Assembly (NCBI RefSeq): GCF_000165425.1
Contig: NW_001799005.1
Location: 1,582-65,581, forward strand
Direction of reading: 5' to 3'
Source: Paramecium tetraurelia
Taxonomy: Eukaryota; Ciliophora; Oligohymenophorea; Peniculida; Parameciidae
Length of the DNA: 64,000 bases
Below, piece by piece: positions 1 to 13,300 of this stretch; the stretch's first letter is position 1; each line of letters begins with the position of its first letter. The position numbers and the translations under genes are program-made. The notes beneath the pieces were generated by a model. It did not search any database. It had not been told where the DNA came from and was given only the letters and a program-made list of their open reading frames with translations.

Positions 1-2400
1 AGGTGGTCGAGAATGTGAGACCTTGTTATGCTCTTACGATGGGTTTTACATTTCTCAAACTATGTATAAAGGGTTCAATAAATTTGTAACCCGATATATT
101 TCTGATTTCTAAAGGGTTTGCTCTTTATCCTGTTTTTCCTGTGTGATTTCGCAAATCCTTTATTCCATTTTTTTGATTTCCTATTCCTATTTTTTATTAT
201 CTCTCATTTCCGATTAAACTTTTCCAGCTTATCTTCATAACTTCCTAATTTTCAATTATGAGTAAATGAACATAACATCTCTTAAGAATTTGTTTGTCCA
301 TAAGAAAAACAAGTAATATAGACATATTGTTATACTTATAAATCTTATGATTCATATTGTTTCCTGAATATTTCAGTTTAGATTTATTAATCCCAAAACC
401 CTCATTAATGAGTTCCTCTTTTATTTATCATCACATAATAAAGGTTTTTTCTGAATCCATATGTCCATATTACAATATCTTATATAATGTAAAACGTACA
501 GGTGTCCATAGTTTCATTATCACCCCTGAATAGGAGAATATTTCTTATTGCTGCTAGTTAAGTGGATTTCTACAGGGTTATAATTTTGTTTGCTCCATTT
601 GGTACTTCCTATTCGTTCTAATTGTCATACAAATTCCCAAGTAGTTCACTCTTTCCACTTTAGATATATTAATTTGTCTAACTCATCATTAGATCTATTT
701 GCCATATATTTGGTTTTCTTAAGGTTAACCTTTAAATCGGATTCTCTTTTCATATGGGTACAATAACTTGGTTAGCAAGGAGAGCCATATCATCCGCACA
801 TGCCAGGATTTCGATTATTTTCTTGCATTCTTTTTGTGGTAGCTTTGCAATTTCAAGATTGATTTTCTAACGAAGGAGTTGTATTACTTGATCAAAGAAG
901 AAATTTAACAGAAATGGTTTAACGCTGATCCTTGCTGGATTCCATTTAAACCTTATTTTCTCTTTGGTAAGAGTGTTATAAATGTAAAAATTGTAATATA
1001 AATTAAATAAGGAATCCTAACTCTCTTAATTCATGATATCCCTCTGACAGTTCATTCCTTAAGGGCTTCTCTCTTAATGACATTATAAGCATCAAGAGAT
1101 AAAAGAATGCTACATTTTTCTTTTCTACTTAATTTTGACAATATCCTACAAAAATAAGCTTGGATTCCAAATTCTGAGTAAATCCTATTTGGCATAGATT
1201 CAAAAATTACTATTGAACTCTTTAAAATTTGCAGATAGTTCTATTTAATGAATTTTACCAATTACTCTTGACCATTATAGGCCTCATATTTTCACTTTTG
1301 GCTAAGTTTCCTTCAACTTTATTTAAAGGTATCAATCTTTATGCTAAGTAGTCATTCTCTTACCATTTTTCAAGACTAAACAGAGTCATATCAATTTCAC
1401 ATTCTCATTGTATTACCTTTCTATTATTAGTCTTACCACAGTCATTTGTATAAAATCATATGGTAATGCCTTTTTATACAATTAAATGTATTCATCTGTC
1501 CTTTTTAGTATCTCCTCCGCTCTGATGTCTTGGATAACTGTTGATTCCTCTTGTATTTGATGGATAGTCATGTGATTCTAAATCTTTCAAGCGTTTTGTT
1601 CCTCTAATAATCTCGCTACCTTTTTCATCTTCTCTCTATACATATGTATTATCTATTTATTATTAGTTATGTATTATTCCTCATTTATTTCGGTATGTTA
1701 GTCATCCCTCCTTCCTTCTCCATCTTAGACTAAATTGTGTGTTGGATAAACTTATGAAATTTCTTTTTATTATTTCTATCCATATCCAAATTTTTTTTTT
1801 TTAATTTTTCATTCTATTCTGTGAAATTCTGGCATTCGTACTAGATCGATTAGCTTCTAGGTTCTATACTCTTTGTCTTCCAATTCTCACCTTTTTCTTC
1901 CTCCCTGGATTTTTTATTATCTAAAACTGAGTATTACATGTTGTTCCATCTGATAAGCTTGATCATAAATTATTAATGTTGTAGTCAGTATCATTAATTT
2001 TGAACCGTTTTACAAATAATTATTCTTCCATTCTAGTTTCTTGTTATCAGATCAGATGCTATTTGATAATTTAACAAATCCCCGATTGGTTTTGAGTTCA
2101 GATCTATATTAGATTGTCTAAAATAAGTTTTCCAATAAGATAAGGTATTTCTATGAATACATTTTAATGATCATTCCCAATCAAAATTTAATTATTTCCT
2201 AACAAGATTTCCACCACCATGGAATTTTAAATTTCTAAATCTTCTCTTATCCTTGCAAATATTTAGGGAATGATTCCAAAAATCAGTTATTTATCATTTC
2301 ATTCTTTCACATGCCATCTGTATTCTCATGGTCTAAACCTCATCTGCTCACCATTCCCTGATTCATAATTAGTTTGGTGGGCAGGAGACAAATTCTCTGG
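1..2400 (-). mobile_element. Decayed non-LTR retrotransposon (LINE) remnant with reverse-transcriptase motifs
   Basis: Read on the minus strand, several collinear peptides match the order of LINE reverse-transcriptase motifs: IPWWWKSC near 2,200-2,228, typical of the linker after an endonuclease domain; LDAYNVIK near 1,075-1,100 (motif with the first catalytic Asp); GIQQGSALN near 920-950 (the GxxQGxxLSP motif); ACADDMALLANQ near 770-810 (catalytic ADD box); and VERVNYLGI near 620-650 (the downstream YLG motif). The motifs lie in different frames separated by indels and TGA codons, for example a one-base shift between GIQQGSALN and the following LLNFFFDQ. The element is therefore dead. Its left end runs off the window and no terminal repeat, poly-A tail or target-site duplication was identified. 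Family assignment rests on motif order only. Inference: an imperfectly eliminated or anciently captured germline transposon in an otherwise gene-rich chromosome. Confidence 0.72.
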
Positions 2401-5400
2401 ATGTTTGAATTATGACATCATCATAATTTGTGATAAAAAAGTTTTATCTTTTAATTTTATTACATGTCTTAAATTTAAGTCAAAAAGTATAAGTTTTTAT
2501 TTTTTATTAGAAAAGGGCTTTATTATCAATGCTAAGCTTATTAAACTCATTTTTATTGGAAATTTTCAAAGCACTACTCTTATTTAAGTATTTTTAATCT
2601 AAGCATCTGAAGATAAAGCAAGATTAAACTAATTTATATATCCAGAATTTAAACTAATGCTTTTTTTACTTTACAGCCAGTAGTTTATATTTCCGACTCA
2701 ATAGAATGCCCTACTATATTCTAAATTCATTTGATTTTGGGCATTAAATTTCTTTCTGAATTTTCCTCTTACATTCACTTTTTCAAGCAATTTAGTATCA
2801 AGACCAGATTCATAAAATCTTTTGGCAAGTTGATTAGGTAATTATTGCTCTATCTGAAAAATGTAACATCATATATTTCAAACATTTACTAAAGATAAGT
2901 TAGTACTAAGAAAATTAAAGAAATTTTGATATTAATAAGTTTAAATCACTTAGTACATAAAGCTATATAAAAAACTTTACACGAACCTTTAGGAGGAAGG
3001 TATAAATTAAATAGTTTGAATTGGGATTGATTGAGAATTAAAATGGCTATGTAATACTTTTATTTGGTATATATCTTAAAGGATATTAAATATAAATATT
3101 AGTATTCCTACTACTCTTAGTTCATAATTCTATCAAAATGTAGTATAACTTGGTTCATTAGCTAAATTTCCTTCCAAAAGTGGTATTCTATAGGATACTT
3201 TAACAAATATTGTCTCAAAGGTTTATTAATTTTTTGTGTAGTAATTTTAGAATTTCTATATAAAATTCTCAGATTCATTTTATAACAAGATCTTTTAAGT
3301 TGAAATAACCATTCTCAAGCAAAGCAAACTTTTAATTTCATGTAGATATTATAAAGAAAATTAGCATAGGATAAGTCATTATTATTATTTTTTAATTATT
3401 AAAATAGGCTACATTAGTTTAAAAAAGAAATAAATTTTATTTGGATCATTCTTTGCTGACTTAAATACTTGCTATTTTTTATTTTATATTATTGAATTTT
3501 GATATGTATACCAATTTGAACTTCTATTATGTTTCTTTAATTTTACTTATTTATAAATAAATATTTACATAAAACATAGCTCATTTCTTTATGATTGATA
3601 GTGATCTTTAAATTTCTCTGTAATTATTTTACTAGTTAGTTTTCCAAGTTCAAAATTTGTTATTATAACTTTAGTTAACAGAATTTAAACTTTTAACAAC
3701 ATTACTAAATCAATTAGTTTGCAGCTTTAACTCAGAAAATTACAAATCTAGTTTCTCACTCTCAAAATTCAAATGAGCACTCTGCGTTTTGAAAATCCTA
3801 AAAAAGAGTTGAAATTGAAATTCTTATTATTATTATAAAATCAATTCTATTCGTTCTAGCTTTCAGAGCCATAAAAATTAATTCAGATTTGCGTTTATTA
3901 TTTTAATCATAAAAAATAATTAAGTTCCCTATCGATTTCAAATTCTGTACAAAGATTCTATTTCTTGGTACTTTTTTTTCTTCCAATAATTTAACATGAA
4001 CTTTCTCATATTATCCTTCAATGCTCTCTACCATAAAGGGAATTTTAGCGATTATCAATATATCGAAAATAATTTCAGCTAGAGATTTGTCTAATGAATG
4101 TCCATATTTTTGAATTGGAATAGTACAATAGTTAATGTCTGCGGATTTAACAATATGTTGAAATAATTTAGAATTTCAACTAAGAGATCGACTTCTTCAT
4201 ATTTTCAGTAAATTCTTAGTCATAATAGTTATAAAATATATAAAAATTAAAATATAAAAGACCAGAAAAAAATAACTGAATTCTTTAGAATGAAAATTAA
4301 TCATATTAATATCTTAATTTAATTTTAATTTTAGGTTAGATTAGATTTATAATTTGAATGAGGAGATATTTATAAATCATAAGATATCATTTTTAAATAC
4401 TTTAAAAAGTCTTTTTATTTTCCTTCTATTACAGTCTGATAGATTACAAAATATTTAACTTGAAATTGAAATTTGATTTACCTCAGAAAATTAAATAGTA
4501 GTTTACTCAAAAATTCTCTTTATAATTCTTTAATAATATAATTTTTTTGTTTTTTAATAATTCTCAAATTAAAAAATTTTACTTTCTGATAGGGCAGTTT
4601 TAAAGATATTTAAATTTTTCTAAATTTATTCGAAGTAATCTCCTAATTTAGTAAAGTAGCAGACATATTGTAATGGTATCTTATTTTTTGCAATATAATT
4701 TAAATAAGACAAAATTAATTGATACTGAGGGTGGTTCTCGAAGTTGGGCTGACACAGTTGCATATACTACCCTCTCTGTCAGAAATATTATCACAATTTT
4801 AATGGTTGTCCGAATGAAGTATCAACAGTGAATACTTTATGCCATTTAAAGTCACTTTACATAATTTAGTTATGGTTCTGTTGTTCCAACAATTGCTTGA
4901 TCTGCCATCTGAAGATACTTTGCATCGCTTATTTAAGGTATAATAAACTTTCTTGCTTGGTTTTGATAGCTTTTAACCCTCGGAATCTTGTGTAATTGTG
5001 TTATTTAATGAGCATGTTTGGAATATTGGTGTTTTCGATGGTGCTAACTTTATTTGATATAATTAATAGATCCTTTTGATTTAATATTTGAACTGGATTT
5101 AGTAGTCGATGTTAGTCCTCAGGTGAATTTTATATCTGCTGATCGATGTCGTAGACTTATTTAACATACAATATACAAATAATAGATATTTATGCATCTT
5201 AATTTATACTTCAAAAACTATTTCCTCAATCATTATAATTCGAAAATCTAATTATTTATTTTTTGCAGTAAAATTCCAACAAAGCATGAATAGGTAATGT
5301 GCATAATTAATTATCAGATTTCACCTTTTTACACGACATTGCTTTTTCTACTTCTTAGTTAAGGAAGGATAAGTCAAATTTCTCTATTGTATTTCTAATT

Positions 5401-7304
5401 CCACCCTCATATAAAAATATTGTCCGAATATGACTGATGAGTAAATAAGTGTTAGAGCAATTAATAAGGTTACTCTTTGAATCTTAAGCACATAAACTGG
5501 AAGCCAGGAAAGACGCCACAGCATATGGGGAAGCTATTAGGCTTCTTCCTTGATGGACTCCAACATGTTTGTTATTATAACCTCTCTAAAGCTTTGAAGA
5601 CAAGGTCACTCCAACTCGAGACTTATTTGATTTCTTTTGTAATTTTGTTATCAAAAGATAATCTTGTTCCTTTCTCATAAATAAAAAATATAAGTTATGA
5701 TTTGATTCCTGACTAAAATGAATGATATTTTTGAGATTTAATATTCAAATTTGAATTGAGATTTTTTGATATTTTATTGATAATATTTAATCTACCAATT
5801 AAATTATCAAAAATTTTTTAGATGAAGAATTTTAAATCTATTTACTGATGAATAATCACTATATTTTTCTGAATAAAAAAGATTATCTAACTTTAAAGAG
5901 ATGATGTTATAAAATTTATTAATTCAATTTAATAATTCACAAAATTTAAGAAAGCTCTTTAATTATTGATTCCATTTATTTGACATTTTGTATTCTTACG
6001 ATAACCTTTACAGGAGCAAAATGCTATGGAGCTGAGCCCCAATCCTTGATTATCCTTACATTATTTATTTACATTTTGGAAGAATTCTTCATAAGATTTA
6101 AACATTCTCCTGCCTAACAGTTGTATCAACTTTTCATGGAGAAATTTTATCTATATATATTTGATTCTATAAACAACTTAAATTCTAGAAATTATGGTGC
6201 ATGGGCTTTTTAGTTGGTAGTCATTGTTCAATCAATCTCATCCAATTTAACCATTTCAATTTTCTAAAAATCCCCTGTTTCCTCTTGAATCTCATTTTCG
6301 CTCATATATCTTAATCGAAATATAACTTAGATCATTCAAATATGGATTCAAGACCTTATTATTCTTTGAAAATCTTTTGCATTAAAAGATCTTTTTCAGA
6401 TTTACCCAATCCTGAAAATGCCAGATTCATTATTATTGCTAGTAAGATACCTTCAGTAGCATCTAGACAGTTACGATATCTTTTGAACATTGTAATAAGT
6501 CCAATAAGATTATATATTATGGGGAATTTGGTTTAAAGAGATTGAATTTTTATAATTCTCTTCTATATTTATTTATAGAAAATATCATTATTATCTCATT
6601 CCGTTCTATTTTATATCAATTCTTACATCCTTCTCTTAACATGAGACAATCTATTTCTATGAAAGAATAGTCTTAATTTATACCATATAAGCATAGGATG
6701 TAATAACAAGCTGAAATGATGCAGGAATTTTCTTGTTCTGTCTCTTTGTTAATTAGTCATTGAGAGATAAAATTCAAATGAATCCAAATTATCATATTTT
6801 CTCGTTTCAGGATAGATTATATATGAGTATTTTAACTTTGTAATTTTGTATTTTTATATATTATAGTTTGGTGAGAATCCTACAATTTAATGCATATCAG
6901 TTTGACTATCTTATACCGCCTCTAATTTTCTACCTTTATCTATCTTTGCTTGGTTGCAGTTATCATAATTGTTAGACCATTTATTTTGGAATAATTTTTC
7001 TTTAATTTGTTTCAATTAATTGACCATTCTAATTAATACATTCATCTAAGTCTTGATACTATTATAAGTATTTGGATCAAGCGCAAATATTTCGATTTAG
7101 CTTTCTGTTTTCTTATTAAAATAGAAGCTGTCCTCTCCATGCATAACTATATGTCTCCAAGGGGCGAAAATTGGAAAATATTCAATCTTGAAAGATGACC
7201 CAGAGTTTAGAAATAAAAAAAGATTTCATCAACAAATTCAAGCGTTTGCCATAAGCAAAAAATAAAAAAACAGATATAATATATTGTAATAATCTTTTAA
7301 TTAA
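2401..7304. other. AT-rich stretch without a convincing gene
   Basis: No reading frame on either strand, with only TGA taken as stop, shows a recognisable domain or sustained protein-like composition. Locally GC-richer patches occur at about 4,730-4,920, 5,480-5,620 and 6,010-6,060 and could be further relics of mobile or coding sequence. On the minus strand near 5,520-5,570 the peptide GVHQGRSL vaguely recalls a reverse-transcriptase motif, but no ADD box follows. This stretch is unusually long for an otherwise compact genome, consistent with it being part of a decayed repeat-rich block continuing from the LINE remnant. Confidence 0.5.
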
Positions 7305-10300
7305 TCAATTTTCTTGATATTACAATCTTATTTAACTTTCTAAAATGTAACTTCCTCTTTATTTAAATAATGTTCGTAAATCCATACCTGATTGATTTAT
7401 AAATTCTCCTTCAAAGATAAGAGCCCCTTATGATTGAAATACTAACTATTAGGATAGTAGAAGAATAGTAATATATGAAGAAGCTAAAGAATTATGAAAA
7501 TAAATACCACTTTCTAAAAGAATATCATTTTTATATTAAGCCAAAATATCTTTGTAGCGATTATATGAAGGTAAGATCTGTCTTTTTTTTACATCCCATA
7601 CACGGATAGACTAATCAGTACTACCAGATGCTAACGTCATACCATCAGGTGAAAAGCAAACTGTTTGAACCCAAGTATCATGACCAACTAGTTTGGCTTT
7701 TTATTCTCCTGTCTTAGCATCCCATAAACGGATAGACTTATCATAACTACCAGATGCTAATATAGTACCATCAGGAGAGAAACAGACTGATCGAATATAA
7801 CTATCATGACCATCTAATTTTTTTATTTATTATCCTGTCTAAACATCCCACAAACGGATGGTTTGATCATGACTGCAAGATGCTAATGTTAAACCATTAG
7901 GAGAGAAGCATACTGATTGAACAGTGTCACTATGACCATCTAATTTGGCTCTTTGTTTTCCTGTCTTATAATCCCATAAAAGGATAGACTAATCATGACT
8001 ACCAGAAGCTAACGTTATATGATCAGGAGAGAAGCACACTGCTATGACTAAATTAGTGTGACCATTTAATTTGGCTATTTATTACCCTGTCGTAATATCC
8101 CATAAACGGATTGTCTTATCATTACTACCAGATGCTAACGTTTTACCATCAGAAGAGAAGCATACAGAATTAACAATGTAGGTATGTCCATGAAATTTGG
8201 TTTTTATTACTCCTGTCTTAACATCCCAAATAAGGATTTAGTTATCTGAACTTCCAGATGCTAATAGAGTACCATCAGGAGAGAAACAGACCGAAGAGAC
8301 AGAATTAGTATGACCATCTAATTTAGCTTTTTATTATCCTGTCTTCCAATCCCATAAAAGGATAGAGTCGTCTAAACTTCCAGATGCTAATGTAGAACCA
8401 TCAGGAGAAAAGCATAATGATTGAACAGTCTGGCTATGACCATCTAATTTGGTTTTTTATTATCTTGTTTTAACATCCCATAAACGGATAGAATTATCGG
8501 AACTACCAGATGCTAATGTATTATCATTAGGGGAGAAACAGACTGATTGAACTTAACCACTATGTCCATCTAATTGAGCTTTTTATTCTCCTGCTTTAAC
8601 ATCCCATAAACGGACCGAGTAATCATTACTACAAGAGGCTAATGTCATTCCATCAGGAGAGAAGCAGACTGATTAAACAACACCATTATGACCCTCTAAT
8701 TTAACTTTTTAATATCCTGACTTAACATCCCATAAACGAATAGACTTATCTACATGTCCAGATGCTAATGTAGTTCCATCAGGAGAGAAGCATACTGATC
8801 TGACAGTTTCATTTTGATTTTCTAGTTTTGCTTTTTATTATCCTGTCTTAACATCCCATAATCGAATTGAGTTATCTGCACTTCCAGACGCTAATGTAGT
8901 GCCATCAGGAGAGAAGCAAACAGAATTTACAAACATTTTATGGCCATTGAATTGCGCTTTTTATTATCCTGTCTTAAAATCCCACAAACGAATAGTGTAA
9001 TCATTACTACCAGATGCTAATGTTTATCCATCAGGAGAGAAGCATACAGATAGGACTTCTCTACTATGATTTTCTAATTTTGCTATTTGTTATTCTGTAT
9101 TAACATTCCATAAACGAATTGATTTATCTGAACTTCCAGATGCTAATATTGAGCCATCAGGAGAGAAGCAAACTGATGAGACAACATCATTATGACCATC
9201 AAATTAGGATATTTATTATCCTGTCTTAACATCCCATAAACGAATTGATTCATCTTAACTACCAGATGCTAATTTAGTACCATCAGGAGAGAAACATACT
9301 GATAGGACTAAATTACTATGTCCAACTAGTTAATGTAAATCATTAATTTTCAAATCTGTCCATTTACAATCAAACAATTAAGCTCCAAATAACTTAACTC
9401 CATTAATGTTCACATTAGTGAATATAGATTAACTGAAGTTGCATTTTGCAAAGTTACCACCAATTAAAGAAGTGTCTTTAATTTCGATTTTCTCAAAACT
9501 CATATTAGTAAGATCAACTTTCATTTCAACTAATATATTAAGTGAGTTAGATCCACCTTAAATAAAATTTTTGTCAATCGCTGTTAGATGCACTAGGAAT
9601 TTTAAAAATTCTATAATTGAAACATCCTTTGATATTTTTTTGATAAGATATTTTCTTGTTTCAGCATAAATTTCAGTTGAATAATTAATTTAATTAAATT
9701 TATGTTTTTCTAGAATTTACATAAGTTTCACAGTTTAATCGATGTTCTTTTATAAAGTCTTTAATTTTTATTGCTTATCAAATATTGATAAATCGTCAAC
9801 CTTAAGACAGAATTCATAATTTTGTTGAGATGAAAAAAATTTTAAATCTTTGATATTCTCTTTGGACATAATTTCTAAAATGGATCTAAATATTTGAGTT
9901 TAAAGTTCTTTTGATAATACTAAAACTGCATATAAATCAGCTGCTATTAAAAATTCTTATATAGATTTATGGACAAATTAAAAGTTAGTACCATTTTATT
10001 AGACTAAAGAACAACTTCTGATATCCTTTTTATACGATCCATATTAACCATCATCATCAAAATATTCATTTAGCCACTTCTCCTCTTCTTTTTCATCTTT
10101 GTACAATAACCCTTATTATTTAAATTGCACTTAAGTCATTTCTTTTCCGCTCAATGCTTTTGCAAGGTTAGATGAGTATCTTTTTAAATCATGTAGAAAC
10201 CGATCAACAAGTATTGATTTTCCTAAGTTTCTCTATTTTTCTATTTATTTCTAATAGTATTAACTAATAAACTCATCATAAAAGTCATAACTTGTAAGAT

Positions 10301-13300
10301 TGAATTCGTTCAATGCATCGCAAATAATTTCAACTATATTTTAGTTTTGAATTGCAGCCTTAACAAATGAGATGTCGGATGCCAAAAGGTTATGTTCAAA
10401 TACCTTTATAAGTTTTGTATTTAGATCATTAAATTCTTACGAAAGCTAAAATTGAATAGGAATTGAGTTTTCCTCTAATTTATTCCAAACTTCAAGAGCG
10501 ATTTCTTAGTAGTTTATTTTATCCAAATTTTCAACATCAGTTGAAGTAACCTCTAATTTTTCGTCATAATTTTCATGCCAATGGTATTTGTCTATTTCAT
10601 TATTAAATTCAATTAGATATTTTTTCTATTACCATTTATACATTTGAATGAGATATTTACTTTTGTGGTGCTCTTTAAGCATATTTGAGAAATTTTTTAT
10701 AAAATTTTATTTCAAATTAGTTAGCTCAGTTGCTTTTGCCATCATTTCTGGCAATACTTAAACTATTTTCTCTGTACGCAATAGGGGAGGGCTCAACCAA
10801 TTTATTTAGATTTATCTACTTCATCAACTTGTCATACTTTTCGACACTCCACAGTTTTTATAATTTTATGCTTAGACTTCTTAAAGCTTCATTACTTTTT
10901 AAAGCAATAAATTCATCATTCTTCAAAAATTATTAAATGTTCTCTATTTATTTTTAATTCAACAGAGTCTCATCATTTAACTTTGATACTTCTTACTTTT
11001 TCAATTATTATAGTAATTTTTCCCAACAAATTTCAAACTTATTTATATCCATGACTCCTCGATTTGAAATTTCTGTTTACCATTCATATATTTCGAAAAT
11101 CAACATTTTTATGCTTTGAATTGTGAATTTTTTTAGGTATTCCATCATTTAGTTAGAATCAAATTTTAGTAGCTAGATTTCTTTTAATCTTTCCTTTTCA
11201 TCAGGCGCAAACCATTTGGCATAATTACTACTTGTAAATATTTCACTTCTTGTGGTAAAAATAACTAGTGGGTCTGACCAATTCTACTTAACTTTATTAT
11301 TAATATATAAATTTTTCTAAATATTTTCTAGTTTCATTTCATCATAACTGTCCATTATCAATAAAAATCCTGAAATCCTTCTTTTCCAGCATCTCCTTAC
11401 ATTCTTTCAATTAGAGCTCGTCAAACCCATACTCATCTTGACGAAGGGCTTCCTCTACTGCTTAAAAAACTGGATTTTTTAAAGAAGGCAAAGAGATATA
11501 AATAGGTATGAGTATTTGATTACTAATTTTTTTGTTATTGTTTTGTAATTTCCAGATAAATTCTTCTATCTTCTTTGCTGTAGTACTTTTGCCAGATCCT
11601 GCTACGCCATGAATTAATAATACTGTCTACTTCTGTTCTAATAAAAACTAATTCACTTCTCCTTCGGTATCATTTAATTATTCAAAATTCATCAAAATAC
11701 TTGATTTTACTTCTTTCTTTTCCTCCGCTTAATGAAATATCTCTTAAGTTTATAAAGGAACATAAATGGACTTGACATTTTTGAATGCCGCTTCTTTCAA
11801 TACTTTCCATTTTCTAATTTCAAACAGCTATTCAACAGATTTTCCCCTTAAAAATTTAATATCATTACCCATACTTTTGAGTTATTCTTTCATTTAATTG
11901 ATTTTACCCTCAACTCTAATCAAGCCTTTTCTAATATGATTTACAAAATCAGTTACCAATCTAAGTTGCAAACCCATTTCACTAATATTTTCTATGTATT
12001 CATCTAATTGCACCGTTGTTTCGTCCATTTCTTTCAACTGTAAATCTCGTTGGTTGAGATTGGCCTCATGAGAAATTTATTCTTATAATTTATCGATTTT
12101 ATCCAACATCTACTACATTTTTTCTGCAATTTTATCATGTTAAGTCTACCAATTCCTTGACAAAATCTACATTTATATACTTATCAAATCTGCGTTTTTT
12201 AATAAATTACGAACTCTTGAATCTTTCTCCTCTGTCCACAGTTAGATTAGGGCATTTTAACAAAATTGCATCATTTTATCTGAAAAGCAATTTAAAGAAA
12301 TCTATATTATTGTAAAAACAAGACCCTATTTAATTTTCCATATATAATTATTGTCAAAATCTTAATATTTTTAAATTAATTCTCCAAGTAATCCTGATTT
12401 CTAATTTTATTCTTCATCAAATTCTTCTTCATTTTGCAGTAAGTAAATTTTTCTTAATTTTGAAATGAGAAATTCCTGATCAATTAAATGGTTTGTAAAA
12501 AACCCTAATTCATCTAATTTTTCCTTAATTTAAACCTTTAAATCATTCAAATCAATATTATTTTCCTATTAAGTAACCTCATTTACTTCTAAAGGTAAAT
12601 TGTCTAAAATTGTTTGAAATTAAAGTTGAAATTTTCCGTCTTCCTTTAGTTATTGTTTGACTTTTGCCCATTTCTATTACTCATAGCTCTTAATCAAGGT
12701 TAAAAAATACAAATAAAATTTTTAATAGAGATTTGCTTGAACTTCTTATTTATACTTTTAAATTTGATCTAATTTGTCAGAAAAAAGAGTAATTTCCTCA
12801 AATAATTTTTACAAAAGTTCCCTTTCTTATTTAATTAATAATGCTTGTAATTTTACAACCTTAATCATGAATTATAAGAACACACTATATGTCTCTTTAT
12901 TAAAATTCTTAAATTTTATTTTATGTTACATCATTATCAATATCTCTAGGAAGTACATCTTTTTCAATTATTTGATGATTTTCTTTTTGTTTTGAAGTTT
13001 ACTTATTCAGCTCAACTTCTTCCTATTTCTCTGTTTTTAATATTTATTGAGAAATCCTTCTCTTCACAACTCCCTATACCTCAATATTCTTACCTTACTA
13101 GTTTTAGTAATATTGTTTATACTCACTTATTTTTCTTTCCAGGTCCCTCAGCTCCTCATTTATGAGTATTTGAAAAATTTCCTTATCTGTGCATTCAAAA
13201 GTTTTGAGAGTTTTAATGACACTTTCTGTTTGACTGGTTAATTCCTCATAGTGCAAAATCTCAATTTAACCAATAGTTTTGTTTTTACTTGAATCCTAGA

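Noticed and set aside
7560-9350. Regular 126-nt repeat considered as a CRISPR or satellite array
   Set aside because: Units are translatable WD40 blades with varying sequence and no spacer structure.
12774-13241. Hydrophobic plus-strand frames that look like membrane proteins
   Set aside because: They lie opposite the NACHT-WD40 gene; Phe/Leu-rich shadows arise from Lys/Glu/Gln-rich coding sequence.
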